From assembly GCA_964017065.1 (NCBI GenBank), contig OZ024789.1:10997439-11061438 (forward strand): a DNA stretch of 64,000 nt. Direction: 5' to 3'. Below are positions 57,734 through 64,000 of the stretch, in pieces (the first letter of the stretch is position 1; the number at the start of each line of letters is the position of its first letter). The translations under genes were made by a program, and so were the position numbers. The notes under the pieces are model-generated. The model ran no database searches, was not told where the DNA came from, and saw nothing but the letters and a program-made list of their open reading frames with translations. This DNA comes from Haliclona indistincta (taxonomy: Eukaryota; Porifera; Demospongiae; Haplosclerida; Chalinidae).

Positions 57734-60620
57734 AGGGAGGGAGGGAGAGGGAGAATGAGGTTAATGTGTCAACAAAGGCACAAAGCACTGCAGTGCGTGC
57801 CAACCACAGATTGGTTGCTAGGGAACCAATGATCCCACAACAATATAAGACTTTGTAAACAGCATTCAAGCATACAATGAACAATAACATAGGATGACAG
57901 CTGTTCCTTGATGCAGCTCGTGTGTGTGTGCGTGTGTGTGTGTGTGTATTTACCTGTCGGATAAGACTGGCGTAGGTAAATGGCGGTCTTTGGTCGATTT
58001 TAGCATAGCGAGGAATAGCTTTCCTAAGAGCTTCTTGAGTTTCTGAATGCAGAGGAAAAATCTTCAGTAAAAGCACTGTTCATATACACACCAATACACC
58101 CTCCCTCACTCCCCACCTACACATTCACTCACTCACTCACTCACTCATTTACTCATTCACTCACTTACTCACTCACTCATTCACTCACCCACCTACATAC
58201 CCACTCATTCACTCACTCACTCACCTACACCCTCACTCACTCACTCACTCACTCATTCACTCACTCACTCACTCACTCACTCACCATCAAATGCGACAGG
58301 TGAAGGACGTTCGTTAGCCGGTCTGCTCTGCCGGTGTCTTATTGGACCAGCTTCACTTGGTAGAGTACCTCCATTCATCTGAGGCAGCTTGAGACCAAGA
58401 GGTTGCAACAAACCGTCCAGTTTAGGTGGATTAAACGTCTGAGCGACAGTGATATTCCGTCCGGAATGGTTGGTAGGTGTGTAGACAGATGGCACTACAG
58501 TGGGAGACTCTAGTTTAACAGCAGTGGGCTGAGTTTGGTGGGGTGTGGTCGGTGTGATGGTGGGAGGGAGCTGGAGAGGAATGAGAGTTGGTTGAGGGTT
58601 CATTATGTAGACCGGTTGGCCGTTCTGGTCAGTGTAGACGGCTTGAAGCATTGGAGCGTTGTTTGTGGGCGTGGCTGAGTGGGGCGTGGCTGGCTGTGAC
58701 TTGCTCGAATTGGAGGAGGATGGTGTAGGAGGTGTCGCCATAATCATGCCGGACGAGTTGGTAGCCATCATCATGTGTTGATCCGTCTTCGAATATGATG
58801 AAGAATCTAGCTCCAACTACAGAGAGAGAGAGAGAGAGAGTGAGTGAGTGGATGAGTGAGTGAGTGAGTGAGTGAGTGAGTGAGTGAGTGAGTGAGTGAG
58901 TGAGTGAGTGAGTGAGTGAGTGAGTGAGTGAGTGAGTAAGTGGATAAGAGAGTGAGTGAGTGAGTGAGTGAGTGAAGGAGATAGTGAGTGTTTAACGCCT
59001 ACCTCATTTAGAGAAATGTTGAGATGTTTCTTCATCGCATCCAACTTTTCTCTTTCTGTCTCAAGCTAGAAAAAACAAAATATCCTATTATATCCCATAG
59101 ACTACAATAACAATATGCAAATTAGTATCCTTTTAAAATAATAACAAAGAATCAGAAACAATTTATATAAAGGAAGATGGTGCTATTAATTGGCTCCAAA
59201 CTGTCTGAATTATATAACTCACCAATTTCTCCAGGGAGTTGACCAGAGTAGATTGAGCGCTGGTCTGGGAACGAGACCTGGTGTTGAGCGTGTGGTCTGT
59301 GCTCAAGTGCCTACAAGTGGGAGGAGCACATTGATTAGGTGTAAATTATATAATAAGATTATCAGGTTGCTCGTGTAAACCAATGTGACCCAACAAACAA
59401 CAAAATTAATAGTCACTATTCATCCATATTCATTAGGTGAGTAACTTGAGATGGTAAACAATCATGAAGGGTGTGTGTTTACATACTAGCTAGGAGGGGA
59501 GAGGGAGGGAGGGGGAGGAGGGATCGATGGAGAGGGAGGGAGAGAGGGAGGGGGAGGGGTAGGGAGAGAGGGGGAGGGAGGGAGGGGGAGAGGGAGGAGG
59601 GAGGGAGGGGGAGAGAGGGAGGGATCGAGAGAGGGAGAGAGGGAGGGAGAGGGAGGGAGGGAAAGAGAGAGAGGGAGGGAGAGGGAGGGAGGGAGAGGGG
59701 GAGAGAGTTGTGGAAGTACTGTAGACTATTTGATACATTCCAAGCGGTGGTTTAGTCTCAAGCGATTATTTTTCAAAGACTACATCTTAGTCACATGATC
59801 GCACAAGGCACAGATAATACCATTGAATTTTCAGATAAGGTTCCACCAACAATTTTAAAGTTCCAGCAAGCAATAAACCAATAATAACAAACACGGTTCT
59901 GAGCTCACAGGAGTACTGACTGTGCCTCCCACTGCAGGTGTGGGCAGCCCCACCTGAACCTCTAGTGGTCAGTGAGACACAGCCAGCATAAGAGCTCACT
60001 GACAATGCCTCTCACAGCAGAGATGTGGGCAGTTGATGAATAAAATCACAAACAGTGTTTACAGTTCGTTGCAACACAATCTCATGGACAACAGGAAATG
60101 CATTCATGTTCGAAAACATTCCAGCAAAGGAAGCGAGCGCAAACAACAACATCGCCTGTAACACAAGAACTCGGAATAGCATATTATTTGCACCAGACTA
60201 GGACAGGTAGTCTAAGCCAGCTATCAAAGCTACTATAAACCCTGATTGATAAAGAGAGGCGTTGATCATAGTGATAGTTAGTAATTACATGCATATAGTA
60301 CATAACACTGTACACAATAACCAAGGGTTAGTACAGAAACACAGTGTATTGACTGTGTGATGTTGACTATGTCACTAACTAGCTAGCTGATTGTGTACTT
60401 CTCGCAAACACACGTCACATCTCTTTGTACCCTATGTCTCTATGCTGTTCAATGCTCTTGTTATTGTGTGTGCTCTTGTCAACAGATCCTTTGACAAAGA
60501 GAACTCTTACAAAATTTTGAATGGTATAATGCTAGCAGAACACCACAATTGAAAAATTTAAAAATGAACAGACTATTTATCTCAGATAAAGTTTGAGCTA
60601 GTGTGTGCTTGTGCTTGTGC

Positions 60621-60672
<52 letters not shown>

Positions 60673-63600
60673 GTACGTGTGTGCGTGTGTTGTTGTTGTT
60701 GTTCACATGTGTGTGTGTCTGGCAAGAACACACGGCCTCATAAACAGGTTGTACTTACATGACAAACAACAATTCCATGTGTTTGCTTTGCCACAAGGAA
60801 TGCCATAAACTAACCAATTATATTATAATACCTGATAATGTTCTGAGCAAGAAAATCAAACACTATTAACCCTTCATTATTGATCTATACACACACAATA
60901 AAACTTTTCTCTCTCCCTCCTCATTTAGTTGTTGCAAACTATAGCTATCGTAGGTCATCAGCACAACTGCATTCAGGCCCTCTCTTCCTCCCTCCCTCCT
61001 TCTCTGCCTACCTCGATCCCTCTCTGGCTCCCTCCCGCTCACCTCTCTCTCCCTCCCTCCCTCCTTCCCGCTCCACTCTCTCTCTCCCTCCCTCCCTTAG
61101 CTCTCCCTCCCTCCCTCCCACTCCCCTCTCTCCCCTAGCTCTCTTTCTCTTTTGCTATCAGTTTCTATCACTCACATGATCATATCCTGTTTGGTCTGTA
61201 CTCTAGCAGAGCAGTCTGGCCAGGTGCAGGTATTGTTGCTCCAGAATATCGCACAATTATCTAAAGAACAAAGAGCACATAGACACGAGCCATCACACTC
61301 GCCCACAAACACACTTGATGCGGTGCATTCATTGGACAAGACAACAATGCAATTGAGCTTATACATGCACTTGTACTGTAAGCAATGGATGCAGTCACTG
61401 ATGTACAGAGTACATTAATCTCTCTACACAGGCAGACACAGGTGTGCTAAAAGTGCCATTTAAACCTTAAGTAGGCACAACAAAACACCAACAACATACA
61501 ACAGGTGTGGACAGCTATCGAGCATACAACACCGCCACACAATGGGCATGTTGCCTCACGAGGTCCGCAGGTGCTCCAAAACATCGCCGGCCAGTTACCA
61601 CAACAAGTCGACTCTGAAAACAAGCTGACTCGTAATGGCGGCGTCTCGGCTCACGGCCAGACAATACTGTCAACAACCATCGAAATTGGTCAACAAATTT
61701 GACAACTAAAAGAAACTGTTTTGCCCAAATTTGGCAGGTGCCTGACTCTGTGGTGAATGAACACCTGCTATGTGTAAACAATGAGACAAACAAACACACA
61801 AAAACAACAAACATATGAACTCCATTGTGTAAACAAGATTTGTTAGAAGTCAACAGGCTAACATCATTCACGGCAAGGGTAGGTCAAAAACAGGTTCTAT
61901 CAACCAGTTAATCTAGTAAGCCAGAAAAGTGCTAGTAACATCAAAGTCCTTGTTTACACAATAATATCATGTTTTGTTATAGTATGAATGTATATGTCAA
62001 CATGAATCACATAGGGAGGGAGAGAGGGAGTGACAACTGACAGCTACAGGTCAGTAAACAACTTTCCAACCACAGACAATGCTTTACATGCAACGCCAGC
62101 TTGCAAGGCGATTGATTACATTCCTTTCAAAAACTCCTCTCATCGGAGCGCAATTATTTGGTAAAGCAGACACCAAACTCGTCGGATGCTTTGAGGCGGC
62201 CGTGAATACGTTTACCGCTCAAAACCTGATAGATATTACTACAAATATTCGACTACCATAACGACTGCTTGCTACGTGTGGGTGTAACTGCTACAAGAAT
62301 TTCCTTTGATCATTATACTCAGTACACACAAATACAAACACTATAGTACTACTGAGTGTCATACAACACTCACTGCACACTCGAGTAACCTCCTCTTGAC
62401 AACACAAAAATAAACACGGCACCACAACAAAACAAACTCGGACGTGGGACACGCATACCATTTTGTGGAGGATCGCACGATGGAGATGGCTGAACAGATG
62501 TTACTGGTACTCTGTAAAAAGATACAACCAATCAATCACTGTCTACAAAGAATTCTTAGATGTCCCCCGACAACACTATTATGCTACACCCACTCCATAC
62601 ATTACTCCTACAGCTGTAAACTGTCTCATTCTCACGCTTTTTGCGCCATTGGCTCCATAATTCTACAACTATGATTCATTCTGCCTTCCCATCCCACCCA
62701 AACTTTCTCCTAATCTTTTGCCCTGCTTTCTTTCATACTACACGCTTTCTCTACTCTAGCTAGCGCTCTCTTTTTCCCTCCTTTCCTACCATCTTCATCT
62801 GTTTTTCTCTGTCTCCCTCCCCCTCTCTCTTTCTCTCCATCTCTTCCTCATTCTTTCTCTCTCCTCCTTTTCTGCTCCCGTTGTTTCCCCATCTCTCCTC
62901 TTTCTCTTCCCGCTGTACACAGACCAGCCCACCACGCCTTGTTGACGTTGTGTTTGTGTGTTTGCACAACCCCTGTACAGTCACCAACACACATCAGTAT
63001 AGTGCAAACATAGGCGCACGCGTTCACACGACAATAACGCAAAAACACGATAGCCAGCCATTGATGGAATCATTGGGAAGGGCACAGATCTGATATTTCT
63101 TATTTCCACATTCAAGACCGCCTCCATAAGCCCACACAAGACCTAATTCAACTATCTTTTAAACTTGTAGGACATCGAAACCCACACACCCACACTTTTG
63201 GAATAATCAGACTCCTCCTCACACTCAATAGCTCACCCTTGTGCTAGTTGGTGTAAAGCGTTTTCAGTCATCACTCCATTAGAGGCAGACAGTGCTCCAG
63301 GGTACCCCACTGGAGCTAGCTGGAGTAGAGGACTTTGCTGCATTTCGGACGTCATCTGAGCAAAGGTCAGAGTTGGAGTTTTCGATAAAATCTGATTGCC
63401 GGCGCTGGCAAAGTTCTGGGCTAGAATTGGTACTGTTGAGGTAGCCTGTGTTGATAAAGGGTTAACGGCAATGTAGCTTGGTGTGCCGCCCTGCATGCTG
63501 ATCGATCCGGGCATCGCAAAGGTCACTTGTGAAGAGTCGGAACACCGAGGTAGAACAAACGTCCCGTCAGCATTTGCAGAAAAGGCGACCGTCCCTCCTG

Positions 63601-63787
63601 TAGGCAGATTGATGTGTTTCTGCAGAGCAGCGTTCATCGCCATCTCACTGAGCATAAGTTGCAAATGCTGTGAGGAGGAGGAGGTGGTGGTGGTTGTGTG
63701 AGGGTGTAAAAAGTGATGCTCTGCAGTTGCGCGTGGTGCTGTCACTGTAGAACTGTCTTCCTGATCAGCTGATACCAGATATGACAT
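56028..63787 (-). CDS. FoxP: FoxP forkhead transcription factor
   Basis: Minus-strand exons 5' to 3': 63237-63787, 61176-61238, 59223-59310, 59003-59065, 58285-58816, 57954-58042, 57559-57660, 57385-57506, 57195-57259, 56632-56890, 56028-56163; phases agree and the sum is 689 codons plus TGA. Domains: FoxP-type C2H2 finger (CTWPDC...H LSTD H, C-x4-C-x12-H-x4-H, about aa 188-212), leucine zipper ([20 protein letters not shown], about 226-250), Ser/Thr/Pro linker, forkhead ([12 protein letters not shown] ... SLHKCFVRV ... GAVWTVDD, about 450-535) and an acidic tail (run of Glu/Asp). The finger-zipper-forkhead order defines FoxP; members dimerise and bind DNA in the nucleus. No polyglutamine tract. 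The acceptor of the finger exon is uncertain (61238 fits phase; 61260 has a better pyrimidine tract). ATG 63787 is the first in frame after a possible acceptor. Confidence 0.88.
57665..57730. repeat. (GA)n in FoxP intron
   Basis: Pure GA dinucleotide run starting 5 bp from the acceptor of the first long forkhead exon, so the intron's pyrimidine tract (minus strand CT) is the microsatellite itself. Confidence 0.95.
57919..57949. repeat. (TG)n in FoxP intron
   Basis: TG run next to the donor of the exon ending ...SLIRQ. Confidence 0.85.
58122..58284. repeat. (TCAC)n abutting a FoxP splice donor
   Basis: Tetranucleotide TCAC/TCAT array reaching the border of exon 58285-58816. On the transcribed sense it is (GTGA)n, and its first unit is the splice donor itself. 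Confidence 0.92.
58820..58980. repeat. (AG)n then (GTGA)n upstream of the same FoxP exon
   Basis: Next to the acceptor of exon 58285-58816; on the sense strand it reads (TCAC)n then (CT)n. It is the reverse complement of the array on the other side of the exon. Confidence 0.92.
59491..59708. repeat. Purine-rich (GGGA/GA)n tract
   Basis: About 215 bp of almost only G and A in the intron between the zinc-finger exon and the next. Frames through it on both strands are low-complexity artefacts. Confidence 0.92.
60605..60720. repeat. (TG)n microsatellite in FoxP intron
   Basis: gtgtgt run with variants, in the same 1.9-kb intron. No exon is seen in the rest of 59311-61175. Confidence 0.92.
60980..61150. 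repeat. Pyrimidine-rich (CTCC)n tract
   Basis: CT/CTCCC-rich stretch ending about 25 bp before the zinc-finger exon donor. It is the complement class of the purine tract at 59491, so the two could pair in the intron RNA. Confidence 0.88.
61239..63236 (-). other. First large FoxP intron
   Basis: No convincing exon on either strand; another pyrimidine-rich stretch is at 62765-62880. An extra exon cannot be excluded, but the phases of the flanking exons fit without one. Confidence 0.4.
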
Positions 63788-64000
63788 TCGTTAGCTGAGG
63801 GTGGAGGAAGGGAACAAAAGAGTGAACGAGTGTTAGAATGCAGCCACGGACAGGCTTCTTAAATTATCCCCGACAACAGCTGAGCTCAAAACAGCTGTAC
63901 CCTCCTCGCAAGCTAACATCATAAGCGATCGCTAGTCTTTCAGCACAAAACAAACCAAATCGTGCGCGCACATACACACACACGCGATCGCTGGATCCAA
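63788..64000 (-). promoter_or_regulatory. FoxP 5' flank
   Basis: A possible acceptor (ccctcag, minus strand) lies about 7 bp before the ATG, so a 5' UTR exon may be beyond the window. No promoter motif is assigned. Confidence 0.3.

Noticed and set aside
57651..58076. 141-aa minus-strand frame containing forkhead residues
   Set aside because: Runs from a real exon (57954-58042) through an intron and microsatellites; only the exon part is coding.
59471..59755. Gly/Arg/Glu-rich and Pro/Ser/Leu-rich frames on both strands
   Set aside because: Purine tract artefacts inside a FoxP intron.
61515..61871. 118-aa minus-strand frame as an extra FoxP exon
   Set aside because: No splice sites in fitting phase and unlike any FoxP region.
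63483..63701. Plus-strand frame antisense to the first FoxP exon
   Set aside because: Antisense shadow of a coding exon.

Overview
The window looks like nuclear DNA of an early-branching animal, most likely a demosponge such as Amphimedon queenslandica. The reasons are compact genes with 40-150 bp GT-AG introns, a tandem family of adhesion-type G-protein-coupled receptors (aGPCRs), a ZU5-death protein, a FoxP gene whose zinc finger, leucine zipper and forkhead are readable, many small DNA transposons, and a 200-N assembly gap. The species name is inference; the gene families are read from the sequence.

Layout. 1-2.6 kb: an orphan receptor signal-peptide exon, then a plus-strand ZU5-death gene. 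2.6-8.4 kb: decayed unknown coding sequence, a 3' receptor fragment, an insertion with the gap and a long GAA tract, and a 5'-truncated receptor whose 3' part duplicates the fragment. 9.5-34.5 kb: five plus-strand aGPCR genes (called 1-5 here) at 9555, 15769, 20901, 25500 and 30608, with a decayed sixth unit at 13.8-15.3 kb. 35.6-52.8 kb: three minus-strand aGPCR genes (6-8), so the two blocks converge tail to tail. A 2.35 kb inverted-repeat transposon sits between genes 7 and 8. 52.8-54.8 kb: receptor scraps and a 150-bp-arm foldback repeat. 56.0-63.8 kb: an 11-exon minus-strand FoxP gene, its introns packed with simple repeats.

Each receptor gene has 20-22 exons in one shared plan: signal peptide; an unrecognised Cys-containing ectodomain module (exons 2-3); a Ser/Thr-rich stalk of very variable length; a six-cysteine hormone-receptor-motif (HRM)-like domain; a GAIN domain ending in a GPS motif (CSCNHLTHFA); seven TM helices over about eight small exons; and a variable cytoplasmic tail. 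For genes 1, 2, 3, 5 and 6 the exon sums are divisible by three and stop-free (974, 1128, 974, 826 and 877 aa). Gene 4 has a 10-bp frameshifting deletion in TM6 and has lost two HRM cysteines. Gene 7 has a stop at the last codon of the TM7 exon. Gene 8 has Ala in place of the GPS Thr and a 1-bp frameshift in the third intracellular loop. So the array holds intact, decaying and possibly re-purposed copies. The 7TM exons, and even one intron, are far more alike between the two strands than the ectodomains are, which suggests gene conversion.

The receptors would act at the plasma membrane as cleaved two-part surface receptors with diversified ectodomains over a near-constant 7TM. FoxP is an unrelated nuclear transcription factor next door.
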